DNA of 28,402 nucleotides from Bacteroidota bacterium (GTDB lineage Bacteria; Bacteroidota; Ignavibacteria; Kapaibacteriales; UBA2268). A program made the translations under genes and the position numbers. Of the stretch, positions 16,633-23,947 are shown piece by piece (position 1 is the first letter of the stretch; each line of letters opens with the position of its first letter). A model generated the notes under the pieces. That model ran no database searches. It had not been told where the DNA came from and saw nothing but the letters and a program-made list of their open reading frames with translations. The stretch lies in the NCBI GenBank assembly GCA_024280675.1, contig JAJRPT010000189.1:1-28402 (forward strand), written 5' to 3'.

Positions 16633-17244
16633 TCATAGAAGCAAAGATTGGTTAAACCTGCATGCAACTTCCGCCCAATCAACCACATTCCAAAATGCGG
16701 AAATGAAATCGGGGCGACGGTTTTGGTAATTGAGATAATAGGCATGTTCCCAGACATCGATTGTAAGGATTGGTGTCCCATTGCAATTAGAGATGTCCAT
16801 GAGAGGGTTCACTTGGTTTGGAGTTGAACAAACAGAAAGCTTTCCATTTTCTGAGCAAAGCCAAGCCCAACCAGATCCAAAACGGGTTGTCGCCGCTTTG
16901 GTAAATTCTGACTTAAAATTCTCAAAAGAGCCAAAATCACGATTGATTGCCTCCATCAATTCTCCGGCTGGCTCACCTCCGCCATTTGGCGAAAGATTAT
17001 CCCAAAAAAAAGAATGATTGTAGAATCCACCCAGATTATTGCAAACCGCAGCTGGATATTTTGACATATTCTTCATCAGATCTTCTATTGATTCCGATTC
17101 AAGTCCAGCGGCTTGGAGTGCTAGGTTAAAATTATTTGTATATGCTGCGTGATGTTTAGAATGGTGTATTTCCATCGTGCGAGCGTCGATATGAGGCTCG
17201 AGTGCGTCGTAGCCGTATTTTAGTTCAGGTAATTTATAAGCCAT
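16633..17244 (-). CDS. sodB: Superoxide dismutase, Fe/Mn family
   Basis: Encodes 203 residues without a signal peptide, so it acts in the cytoplasm, converting superoxide to oxygen and hydrogen peroxide. The four metal ligands are present: His27 ('[11 protein letters not shown]'), His77 ('[10 protein letters not shown]'), Asp163 and His167 ('[11 protein letters not shown]'). The segment before the second ligand reads GGFYNH where the Mn-type pattern is GGHxNH, so the outer-sphere His is Phe. Metal preference (Fe, Mn or either) cannot be settled by eye. The start is supported by AAAGGA on the coding strand 9 bases upstream. The gene is 91 bases downstream of the TonB-dependent receptor. Confidence 0.95.
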   Translation of the reverse strand: MAYKLPELKYGYDALEPHIDARTMEIHHSKHHAAYTNNFNLALQAAGLESESIEDLMKNMSKYPAAVCNNLGGFYNHSFFWDNLSPNGGGEPAGELMEAINRDFGSFENFKSEFTKAATTRFGSGWAWLCSENGKLSVCSTPNQVNPLMDISNCNGTPILTIDVWEHAYYLNYQNRRPDFISAFWNVVDWAEVACRFNQSLLL

Positions 17245-17253
17245 GATTTGGTA

Positions 17254-17259
17254 TCCTTT
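17254..17259 (-). promoter_or_regulatory. Strong ribosome binding site of the superoxide dismutase gene
   Basis: AAAGGA on the minus strand, 9 bases before the ATG at 17244. It is one of the few clear Shine-Dalgarno sequences in the window, which fits a highly expressed gene. Confidence 0.7.
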
Positions 17260-17318
17260 CGTTTTTATATTTTTATAGTATTTTAATGAATTTCAATCTA
17301 CGAATTTTATTACAAAAT

Positions 17319-17330
17319 ATTGTTTACAAT
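17319..17330. promoter_or_regulatory. Short palindrome upstream of the superoxide dismutase gene
   Basis: ATTGT-TT-ACAAT is a dyad with 5-bp arms, 75 bases before the sod start and just past the stop of the receptor gene. It could be an operator for a redox or iron regulator, but no known box (Fur, PerR, OxyR) matches well. Confidence 0.25.
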
Positions 17331-17335
17331 GTTAA

Positions 17336-19306
17336 TCAAAAAATAAATGAAGTACCAGCCATAATTGTGCGGCCAGATTCTGGAATTCCAATTTTTGAAT
17401 AACGGGCTTCGTCCAGCAAATTATTGAGACGCAAATAAAGGTCTAGCACCGTTGATTCAAAGATTATTTTATGCCCGAGTCTTAGATTTAGCACAAGAGA
17501 GGGGGGTAGCTCTTGGGCATCATACCACTGAGTGCCTTCGTAATCAATCTCGCTACGGACTTCGCTCTGGTATGGCAATTTGAGTACTGCATACGAAAAT
17601 AATTTGATTTGAGGTTTATAGTTAAGTTTTACTGTCTTTTCACCTTGCCTTCCTTCTGCAAACATGTAAGTGGTCATAAGCGACAAGTTGAGTCGCCGGT
17701 GAGCCTGCCAAAGAGCTGATATTTCAATTCCACCGGCTCGTCCGCTGCTGAGATTAACTCTGGTCTCTAAGGGTTCAGCATTGTTGTTATCTGAAACTAT
17801 TACAGTATCTTTTTTTTCTATTAAGTCTGAATATTGAGAAAAGAAGACTGCACTTTTTAGCGATAATTTATTAAAATTAAAATCACTTCCAATCTCAAAT
17901 GAGTTTGCTTTTTCGGGCAAGAGATTTGGATTCACAAAGAATTTGCCAAGTGCTTCGTCGAATTGCTCACGCATTGTGGGGAAACGGGTTTTACGGGAAT
18001 AATTTGCGTATAAATTATTGTTATTGCCCAGTTTGTAAACTCCTCCAAAACTTAGCGAATAGTCGTCCATTTGCTTTCCCTCTTGCCCGGTATGTTCACC
18101 AGTTTCATAATACTCTGTCATATCGAAGGCAGCACCAGCCGACAAAGTAAATTTTTTAAATGAAAGATTATACTCAGCTCCAAAGGAGAAAAGATATTGC
18201 CCATAATCTTGATTGTCACTTATATTTGTGTGCTGAATATCTTGAGCTAATAAAGAAATATCAATTATTTCTCCTTCGCCTAATTCTAAATTGTAAATAA
18301 TATGAGCACCGTATGACAAATCATCTTCCTCAGCTTTTTTCTTTATTTCAGAATAATCAGAGCTTGCGAATTTATTAATTGTTTGACCGTAGGAATCAAG
18401 CCAAGAGCTTATTCTTATAGTATTTCCACAAAAAATAAATGAACCATTGAGTATTGCCATATTTCGTTGGATCCCGTCATATCTCCAAAACCTAGTTTTC
18501 TCTCCTCTTGGCTGTGATGAAACACCCTTTTCGCCACCAAACCCAAGAAGCGAAAGTCCAATAGCATTAGATTTCTTGCAATCCTCATCTTCTTTGTTCT
18601 CAGCAAATTTATATTCAGCATTGGCAAAATATGAATAAAAATTCCTGTCAGTGTTATTTGCCATTTTTAAATCTTCTCTTTGATTTACCAAACCTTCGTG
18701 ATTCTTCGATATTAAAAAACCATCGGAGTTCTGCTTTTGGGCATTTGCCAACCAAGAGAAGCTACCGTCTTTTCCACCCAAAGAAGCATCCACAGAATAT
18801 GAATTTGCTTCCTTGCCATCAATTTTCACAATTCCACCAAAGCCGTCTTCTTTTCTCTCACGAGTAAGAATATTTAGCACTCCACCCATCGCATTTGGCC
18901 CGTAGAGGATTGACCCACCAGCCCCAGAAATATTCATAGAACCCACAATGGATGTGGGAATCAATGACAAATCCATTCGATTATCCCAGCCGATATTGAG
19001 GGGGGCACCATTGAGAAAAAGCCCAAGTTGTCGGTCAGATGCGCCGCGAAGATAGAGCAGGCTTTCACCTCTGGAATTTGTGACGATGGAAGCCGAAGGG
19101 ATGAGCGTCTCGACTTCGCTCATATTTGTTGCCGATATTTTGTCTATTGCAAAGTGACTTACCTCATGGTTTGCAACAGAGGAAGGGCTGATGTCAGCCG
19201 TAGAAGTTGAAATTATCTCACCAAGTCGGTATGTTTTGAGTGTGTCTTGAAATGCAAAAAGTTTGAGAAACGGAATAAAGAAAAAAAGTAAGAATGTGTA
19301 TTTCAT
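17336..19306 (-). CDS. TonB-dependent outer-membrane receptor (BtuB/CirA-like)
   Basis: Encodes 656 residues with a signal peptide (MKYTFLLFFFIPFLKLFAF, residues 1-19). A possible TonB box lies just after it ('YRLGEIISTS', about 25-35). The plug domain covers about 40-155 ('ETLIPSASIVTNSRGESLLYLRGASDRQLGLFLNG', 'GGSILYGPNAMGGVLNI'), and the rest is a 22-strand-type barrel that ends in 'MAGTSFIF' with the terminal Phe. These receptors take up siderophores, cobalamin or other scarce compounds with energy from TonB. The substrate cannot be named: no transporter, cobalamin or siderophore genes are nearby, and no riboswitch or Fur box was seen in the 140-base spacer shared with the divergent Memo-like gene. 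The plug lacks the carboxypeptidase-like N-terminal domain common in SusC proteins. Confidence 0.9.
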   Translation of the reverse strand: MKYTFLLFFFIPFLKLFAFQDTLKTYRLGEIISTSTADISPSSVANHEVSHFAIDKISATNMSEVETLIPSASIVTNSRGESLLYLRGASDRQLGLFLNGAPLNIGWDNRMDLSLIPTSIVGSMNISGAGGSILYGPNAMGGVLNILTRERKEDGFGGIVKIDGKEANSYSVDASLGGKDGSFSWLANAQKQNSDGFLISKNHEGLVNQREDLKMANNTDRNFYSYFANAEYKFAENKEDEDCKKSNAIGLSLLGFGGEKGVSSQPRGEKTRFWRYDGIQRNMAILNGSFIFCGNTIRISSWLDSYGQTINKFASSDYSEIKKKAEEDDLSYGAHIIYNLELGEGEIIDISLLAQDIQHTNISDNQDYGQYLFSFGAEYNLSFKKFTLSAGAAFDMTEYYETGEHTGQEGKQMDDYSLSFGGVYKLGNNNNLYANYSRKTRFPTMREQFDEALGKFFVNPNLLPEKANSFEIGSDFNFNKLSLKSAVFFSQYSDLIEKKDTVIVSDNNNAEPLETRVNLSSGRAGGIEISALWQAHRRLNLSLMTTYMFAEGRQGEKTVKLNYKPQIKLFSYAVLKLPYQSEVRSEIDYEGTQWYDAQELPPSLVLNLRLGHKIIFESTVLDLYLRLNNLLDEARYSKIGIPESGRTIMAGTSFIF

Positions 19307-19446
19307 TTTTTAGTAATTATTATTGTTTTAGTTTTAACAAAGTTTCAAATATAAGGAGAAATCATTTAATTGGACTGAAACGATTAAAAATATAGAATAT
19401 TTCAAAATTAATTTCTATATCTTGGGAGATTGATAGTTGTTGATAA

Positions 19447-20709
19447 ATGAAAAGTAAATTACTGATTAGAAAACAAAATGGATTACTAATGACCAATGTG
19501 CCTCTTCCAAAACTCAGAGACGATATAATTATAGAATATTTTTCCGAAGAGGGCAATGACTTTGTTGCCTATTCGGACGAAAATGGTGTCGCCCCGCAAC
19601 CCGTTGTTATTCCTAGAGTTGTAGGAGATTTCGTTCAGTTACTTGACGGGAAACTTAGCATTGAAGATATTCGCAAATCCTGTGCTCAGATAATGGGCGA
19701 GGGTTTTGATAGTGGGTCATTGGAATCGGTCATAATGCAACTAGAAGCACGTGGCTTTATGGATTCTGCTCGAACCAGAATTGCACTTGAGCATATTAAT
19801 CAATACCTCCATTCAAATCAGAGACCCACAATTTGTCATGGCACGAGTTACCCAGAAGATGTCCAGGAATTGAAAAAATATTTGGACGAAATACTTTCGG
19901 CTCAAAAGCTAGAGGCTTTGCCAAAGACAGGCTCAGTTCTTGCTCCTCATATTGATTTTAGAATTGGCGAAGAGGCTCATAAATGCTACAGCTTAGCCTT
20001 TGAGCATCTTGATAGAGAGGCAGATTTAGCTATTATCTTTGGCACCTCACACAACAGGGTCAGTGCCGATTTTATGCTAACCAAAAAACATTACATTTCG
20101 CCATTGGGCGAGCTAGAGACGGATTTAGAACTAATTGCTGAGCTGGAAAAAGAGCTTGGTGATGAGTTGCATTTTGATGATTTAGCCCACCGCACCGAAC
20201 ATTCAATCGAATTTCACGCACTTCTTTTGCAATATATTTTTGCGGGTAAAATAAAGATTCTGCCCATATTGACTGGCGGAATGAGCGAGTATTTAGCAAG
20301 TGGTGAACCTCCAAAAAGTGATTCAAAGTTTATGAATTTTATTAAATCATTGAAAAGTATTATTGAAGAGTCTGGAAAAAAAGTAATACTTTTGGCAAGC
20401 GGTGATTTGGCACACATTGGCAGAAGATTTGGAGATGACTTTGACGCTGAGAGTCAGTTTGACAAGCTAAGCAAAGAAGATACTCTTCTTGTTAAAATGC
20501 TGGAAAGTGCCGATGGAGAAGCATTTTTTAAAGCTCTATCGCAGAATAAAAATTATAGAAATATCTGTGGCTTGGCTCCATTTTATTCTGTTCTCAGTCT
20601 TTTGGATTTGGATTCTCACAATAGTGTTAAATCAAGCTATGGTCTTTGGAATGACAAAGAGACATTGTCGGCTGTGAGCTTTGTTTCTGTGGCATTTGAA
20701 AAAGTTTAA
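19447..20709 (+). CDS. amrB: AmmeMemoRadiSam system protein B (Memo-like) with N-terminal PqqD-like domain
   Basis: Encodes 420 residues. The C-terminal 265 residues match the Memo family, including its metal-site residues: His168 ('APHIDFRIG'), His202 ('FGTSHN'), His252 ('RTEHSIEFH'), His323 ('ASGDLAHIG') and Cys374 ('NICGLAP'). The family is related to extradiol dioxygenases, and its usual partners are an AMMECR1 protein and a radical SAM enzyme, neither of which is in this window. Residues 1-110 are an extra domain ('VVGDFVQLLDGKLSIEDIRKS', 'VIMQLEARGFMDS') with the winged-helix outline of PqqD, which binds peptide substrates for radical SAM enzymes. A response regulator follows after 17 bases. 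The biochemical role of the family is not firmly known to me. Confidence 0.85.
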   Translation: MKSKLLIRKQNGLLMTNVPLPKLRDDIIIEYFSEEGNDFVAYSDENGVAPQPVVIPRVVGDFVQLLDGKLSIEDIRKSCAQIMGEGFDSGSLESVIMQLEARGFMDSARTRIALEHINQYLHSNQRPTICHGTSYPEDVQELKKYLDEILSAQKLEALPKTGSVLAPHIDFRIGEEAHKCYSLAFEHLDREADLAIIFGTSHNRVSADFMLTKKHYISPLGELETDLELIAELEKELGDELHFDDLAHRTEHSIEFHALLLQYIFAGKIKILPILTGGMSEYLASGEPPKSDSKFMNFIKSLKSIIEESGKKVILLASGDLAHIGRRFGDDFDAESQFDKLSKEDTLLVKMLESADGEAFFKALSQNKNYRNICGLAPFYSVLSLLDLDSHNSVKSSYGLWNDKETLSAVSFVSVAFEKV

Positions 20710-20714
20710 AAAAT

Positions 20715-20720
20715 AAGGAA
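20715..20720 (+). promoter_or_regulatory. Ribosome binding site of the response regulator
   Basis: AAGGAA lies 6 bases before the ATG at 20727, in the 17-base gap after the Memo-like gene. It supports that start and a shared transcript. Confidence 0.6.
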
Positions 20721-20726
20721 AAGAAA

Positions 20727-21128
20727 ATGAGTTCGAATAATTTAAAGATAATTGTTGTAGACGACGAAGATATTTACCACCGCTTGCTAAAGCTAATGTT
20801 CAAAAAATACAAGCTGGACGTATTCTTTTGTAATAATTATGACAATCTAAGAGAACTTGCCGAAGAATTTCCTGAGAACATTCTCATAATCGATTACAGC
20901 TTGGGAGAAGAAACGGGTGCCGATTATATCAGGAAATTAAATTCTGAGATGGACGCAAAGCAGAATTTTATTGCAATCTCTGCCTCTGTAGAAAAACGAG
21001 TAGAAGATGAAATGATTGAGCTTGGTGCCAGGAGGTTTTTCCAAAAAGACGACGACCTAATAGAAAATCTCCCAAACACAATATTAGATTTTGGCAAAGA
21101 GTTGGGTTATACCACAGAAAAAGAATAA
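20727..21128 (+). CDS. Single-domain response regulator (receiver only)
   Basis: Encodes 133 residues forming one CheY-like receiver domain with no output domain. The acidic pocket is Asp12-Asp13 ('VVDDED'), the phosphoacceptor is Asp56 ('LIIDYSLG'), the switch residue is Ser85 ('IAISAS') and the conserved lysine is Lys107 ('FFQKDD'). All are intact, so phosphorylation is likely. No histidine kinase is nearby. It follows the Memo-like gene by 17 bases with its own ribosome binding site, and ends 18 bases from the convergent glycosyltransferase. It may act in a phosphorelay or by binding a partner protein; that is inference. Confidence 0.88.
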   Translation: MSSNNLKIIVVDDEDIYHRLLKLMFKKYKLDVFFCNNYDNLRELAEEFPENILIIDYSLGEETGADYIRKLNSEMDAKQNFIAISASVEKRVEDEMIELGARRFFQKDDDLIENLPNTILDFGKELGYTTEKE

Positions 21129-21146
21129 AATGTTCTGCTGAGAAAA

Positions 21147-22271
21147 TTAGGTTTTTAATTTATTTGCAAACCTTACTATTTCCTTAGCCAAACTTTCCCA
21201 AGAATATTTTGATTTGAATGATTTAATTTTGCCAATAAACTCAGCGGAACGATTGTTCTCAAAATAATCTTTTACAGCACTCGCCAACAGCTTTGAGTCG
21301 GGCGGACCACACACAATTCCCAATCCATTCTCACCAATTGACTCGGGAAGTGACCCAACATTGGTCACAATCACGGGCAAATTATAATTCATCGAAATCC
21401 CCGTAATTCCGCTCTGGGTTGCGGTTCTGTAGGGCAAGACACAGACATCGGCAGCAGAAAAATACTCAGAAACATCGCCATCGTCAATATATTTTATGAA
21501 CTTACTGACTTTGTTTTCCGCTCCATTTCTTTTTATTATTTCATCATGCTTATCGAAGCTGCCAAAAATTTCCCCCGCTATGATTAAATGATAATCATCG
21601 CCCAGTTCAGAAAATGACTCAAGTAAAATATCAAGCCCTTTATAATCTCGAATAAATCCAAAAAAGAGCATCATCTTTTTATTCTTTGGCAGATTGAGTT
21701 TTCTGAGTGCTTCATCTTTTGGAACTCTCGGAGGAAAATGCTCATAGAAGGGATGCTCATGGAAGAAATACTTTGCATCAGGAAATAAGCCAAGAAGCTC
21801 TTGTTCATTACTTTTACCCATTGCCAAAAATCCATGACTCTGTTTTAAATTATAACGAACCAGTGCCTCATCGCCAAATCTCGACTCATGTGGGATAACA
21901 TTTCCCAACACACAGACATTGGTCGCAAATTTCTTCGTACGACTCAAAACCCAGCCAACTGATGGCGCCAGAAATGGCATCCAAAATTTACTAAGAACAA
22001 TGTCTGGCTCAAAATCTTTTATCGCCCGAACAGTCCTTGTCCAAGTAATTGGATTGACCGAATCAAGAATTCTCTTGGCTGGAATTGGGTCAGCACTGTC
22101 ATTTTGACTCACTTCTTGAGTTGTCCCTGGGAAAAGTATCTTCGGGTATTGGCGTGAGAATGTAAAAGCTTTTACCTCGTGTTCTGTCTCAAGTGCTCTA
22201 TACAAAGCTCCATTAAATTGTGCTATCCCGCCTCTGAATGGATAAAATGCCGAAATATAAGCGATTTTCAT
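21147..22271 (-). CDS. Glycosyltransferase, GT4 family (GT-B fold)
   Basis: Encodes 374 residues. The N-terminal Rossmann half begins 'IAYISAFYPFRGGIAQFNGALYRAL', a typical acceptor-binding domain with the GGI loop. The C-terminal half carries the donor-binding features: 'MLFFGFIRDYKGLDILLES', 'YHLIIAGE', 'YIDDGDVSEYFSAADVCVLPY' and 'GISMNYNLPVIVTNVGSLPESIGENGLG'. In the E-x7-E region the first acid is Gln in 'TATQSGITG', a change common in one GT4 branch, while the later Glu in 'LPESI' is kept. The donor and acceptor are unknown; lipid-linked sugar, polysaccharide or glycan synthesis are all possible. No other glycan genes are adjacent. Confidence 0.88.
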   Translation of the reverse strand: MKIAYISAFYPFRGGIAQFNGALYRALETEHEVKAFTFSRQYPKILFPGTTQEVSQNDSADPIPAKRILDSVNPITWTRTVRAIKDFEPDIVLSKFWMPFLAPSVGWVLSRTKKFATNVCVLGNVIPHESRFGDEALVRYNLKQSHGFLAMGKSNEQELLGLFPDAKYFFHEHPFYEHFPPRVPKDEALRKLNLPKNKKMMLFFGFIRDYKGLDILLESFSELGDDYHLIIAGEIFGSFDKHDEIIKRNGAENKVSKFIKYIDDGDVSEYFSAADVCVLPYRTATQSGITGISMNYNLPVIVTNVGSLPESIGENGLGIVCGPPDSKLLASAVKDYFENNRSAEFIGKIKSFKSKYSWESLAKEIVRFANKLKT

Positions 22272-22558
22272 TCTTAAAAAATTAGTTTATTATTCTGTGC
22301 CACTTTCTAAAGAACAATATAAAAAAATAATTTTCCATATAAATTTGCTTTAGTAAAATATATTTATTAATTTCACGTTAGTAAGAGTGTGCAAGGAATG
22401 CACCTTTTCTGTCAAAGGGTCCACTATTTAGGGAAATGTTAGGAGCTTGGCTAGAGAGTCTGAAATTGGCTCGTTCATGGCAACTCCATCGTTTACCTTG
22501 TTTTTTGGTAGAAAATTAACATAGGATATGGCAATGTACATTTTATGGAGTACCTGTC
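22272..22558. other. 287-base divergent spacer, mostly unexplained
   Basis: The longest non-coding stretch of the window lies between the glycosyltransferase and the FlgM-like gene. It has an AT-rich left third (promoter-like) and a more mixed right part. The right part holds a 5-bp hairpin (GTGCA-AGGAA-TGCAC, near 22388-22402), and a 27-codon open frame at 22436-22519 that resembles nothing I know. No tRNA, riboswitch or transposon end can be supported. Confidence 0.4.
22547..22550 (+). promoter_or_regulatory. Ribosome binding site of the FlgM-like gene
   Basis: GGAG lies 8 bases before the ATG at 22559 and supports this small open frame as a real gene. Confidence 0.6.
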
Positions 22559-22822
22559 ATGGAAATAAACACAAATCATTCGGGTGGTACAAGCGACAAC
22601 TTATACCTGCGGAATTTGAATCAAGAGATTCAGAGAAATGAAAAAACTCAGGCAAAGCCTGTCGAAGTGCAGTTGATGGAAAAAAATAAAGCCGACTCAA
22701 TAAAGAGTTCAGTCGAGTTGCAAAAAGAACTGCTTGCCATTGTCGATGCCAGCAAAGAAAAAAAAGCCCAACAAGTTGCCAGAGAGCAAATCGAACAAGG
22801 TTATCTCGACATCAAGGTATAA
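22559..22822 (+). CDS. Small FlgM-like protein (possible anti-sigma-28 factor)
   Basis: Encodes 87 residues, no signal peptide or membrane segment. The N-terminal half is polar and disordered-looking (rich in Asn, Gln, Glu, Lys). The C-terminal half, 'DSIKSSVELQKELLAIVDASKEKKAQQVAREQIEQGYLDI' in outline, is helical with the closing 'IEQGYLDI' that resembles the end of FlgM, where sigma-28 is bound ('I..G.Y.id'). Size and the disordered N-terminus also fit FlgM. No other flagellar gene is in the window, so the call is tentative. The alternative is an unrelated small coiled-coil protein. A good ribosome binding site supports translation. Confidence 0.5.
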   Translation: MEINTNHSGGTSDNLYLRNLNQEIQRNEKTQAKPVEVQLMEKNKADSIKSSVELQKELLAIVDASKEKKAQQVAREQIEQGYLDIKV

Positions 22823-22832
22823 ATATTCTCAG

Positions 22833-22874
22833 GGGTGAGATGAAGTGGGTGAGATGAAGTGGGTGAGATGAGAT
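22833..22874 (+). repeat. Three tandem 14-bp repeats
   Basis: The unit GGGTGAGATGAAGT occurs at 22833-22846 and 22847-22860, with a third, slightly altered copy at 22861-22874. A G-rich stretch and a run of eight T follow. It lies between the FlgM-like gene and plsC and is not coding. Copy number may vary between strains. Confidence 0.9.
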
Positions 22875-22972
22875 GCGGGGTGCGGGGCGAGTTTTTTTTA
22901 GTGCTAGTGTTTCCGATTTTTGGTGATTTATTGTAAATTGCATTTTATTATTCGGAGAATATCTCAACTAAA

Positions 22973-23677
22973 ATGACAATTATCAAAACATTATTAATTG
23001 CAATAATTACACTAATTGACACCACTCGTGCACTTTATGCCATGAAATTGGGAGGTGGGGAAAAATTCTACAAACTCTCACGCAAATGGGCAAGACGGCT
23101 TTTAAAAATATCTGGTGTGCGGGTCAATTTAGAAGGGGCAGAAAATCTTGAAGAGGGGAAGGCATATATTGTCGCCTCCAACCATTCCAGTATTTATGAC
23201 ATTCCAGTCATGCTCGCATATTTCCCATTAAATATTAATATACTCTATAAAGAAGAACTTGAAAAATTCCCTATTTGGGGATATGGTCTGAAGAAGTCCC
23301 CATTTGTTGCAATAAATCGAAACAAACCACGCAAAGCCGCAGCCAGCCTTCAGATTGCCGCCGACAAGGTGAGTGGTGGTGTTTCGCTGTTTATTTTCCC
23401 AGAAGGCACACGAACCAAAGATGGAACTCTGAGTCAGTTCAAGCGTGGTACATTATCGGTTGCTGGGAAGACGGGAGCAAAGATATTGCCCGTCACAATC
23501 TCTGGAACTTTTGGAATTTTGCCAAAAAACAAAAAACAAATTGTAGCTCAAGATGTCACAATAAAAATATTAAAACCAATAGCAACTCCTAAAAATATGA
23601 CTAAAGAAGCCGAGCTTGCACTTTTGGAAGAACTTCGTGAGTTAATGGAAAACAATATTGAGAAAGTTGAAATATAA
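22973..23677 (+). CDS. plsC: 1-acyl-sn-glycerol-3-phosphate acyltransferase (PlsC family)
   Basis: Encodes 234 residues. PlsC adds the second acyl chain to lysophosphatidic acid, making phosphatidic acid at the inner membrane. An N-terminal hydrophobic segment (about 2-22) anchors it. The catalytic HX4D motif is His71-Asp76 in 'NHSSIYD', the glycerol-phosphate-binding motif is 'FPEGTRT' (142-148), and 'ILPVTISGT' follows. It uses the product of PlsY, encoded about 15 kb away in this window. Family members with other lysophospholipid acceptors look alike, so the substrate is inferred. It is preceded by the tandem repeats and followed by an inverted repeat and a tRNA gene. Confidence 0.92.
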   Translation: MTIIKTLLIAIITLIDTTRALYAMKLGGGEKFYKLSRKWARRLLKISGVRVNLEGAENLEEGKAYIVASNHSSIYDIPVMLAYFPLNINILYKEELEKFPIWGYGLKKSPFVAINRNKPRKAAASLQIAADKVSGGVSLFIFPEGTRTKDGTLSQFKRGTLSVAGKTGAKILPVTISGTFGILPKNKKQIVAQDVTIKILKPIATPKNMTKEAELALLEELRELMENNIEKVEI

Positions 23678-23747
23678 GATTATTTATTTCACCCACTATT
23701 GCTTGTTAATTTAAAAGCACTTATATTTGTGACTTGCTAGTGATTGA

Positions 23748-23793
23748 ATTGGGAAATATTTATTCTTATTTTCGTGTTCAGAATATTTCCAAT
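23748..23793. repeat. Inverted repeat between plsC and tRNA-Phe
   Basis: GGAAATATT (23752-23760) and AATATTTCC (23782-23790) pair perfectly, and the flanking ATT/AAT extend the dyad with one extra G on the left. The loop is 21 bases. It may be a weak terminator for plsC or a regulatory dyad in the tRNA promoter region. Confidence 0.5.
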
Positions 23794-23815
23794 GCTCCAC
23801 ACATAATCTCTAGGG

Positions 23816-23888
23816 GGCCTGATAGCTCAGTTGGTAGAGCAAAGGACTGAAAATCCTTGTGTCGGCGGTTCAAATCCGTCTCAGGCCA
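23816..23888 (+). tRNA. tRNA-Phe (anticodon GAA)
   Basis: A 73-base cloverleaf. The acceptor stem GGCCTGA pairs with TCAGGCC, the discriminator is A, and the D arm reads GCTCAGTTGGTAGAGC. The anticodon stem AAGGA/TCCTT holds the loop CTGAAAA with anticodon GAA at 23849-23851, and the T arm is GGCGG-TTCAAAT-CCGTC. The 3' CCA is not encoded (ACGA follows), so CCA is added by the nucleotidyltransferase. No integrated element is seen next to its 3' end. Confidence 0.97.
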
Positions 23889-23947
23889 CGAAAAACTAAA
23901 ACTCCTAATATTCTATAGTTGGGATCTTTTTGGACTAATCAAATGTT

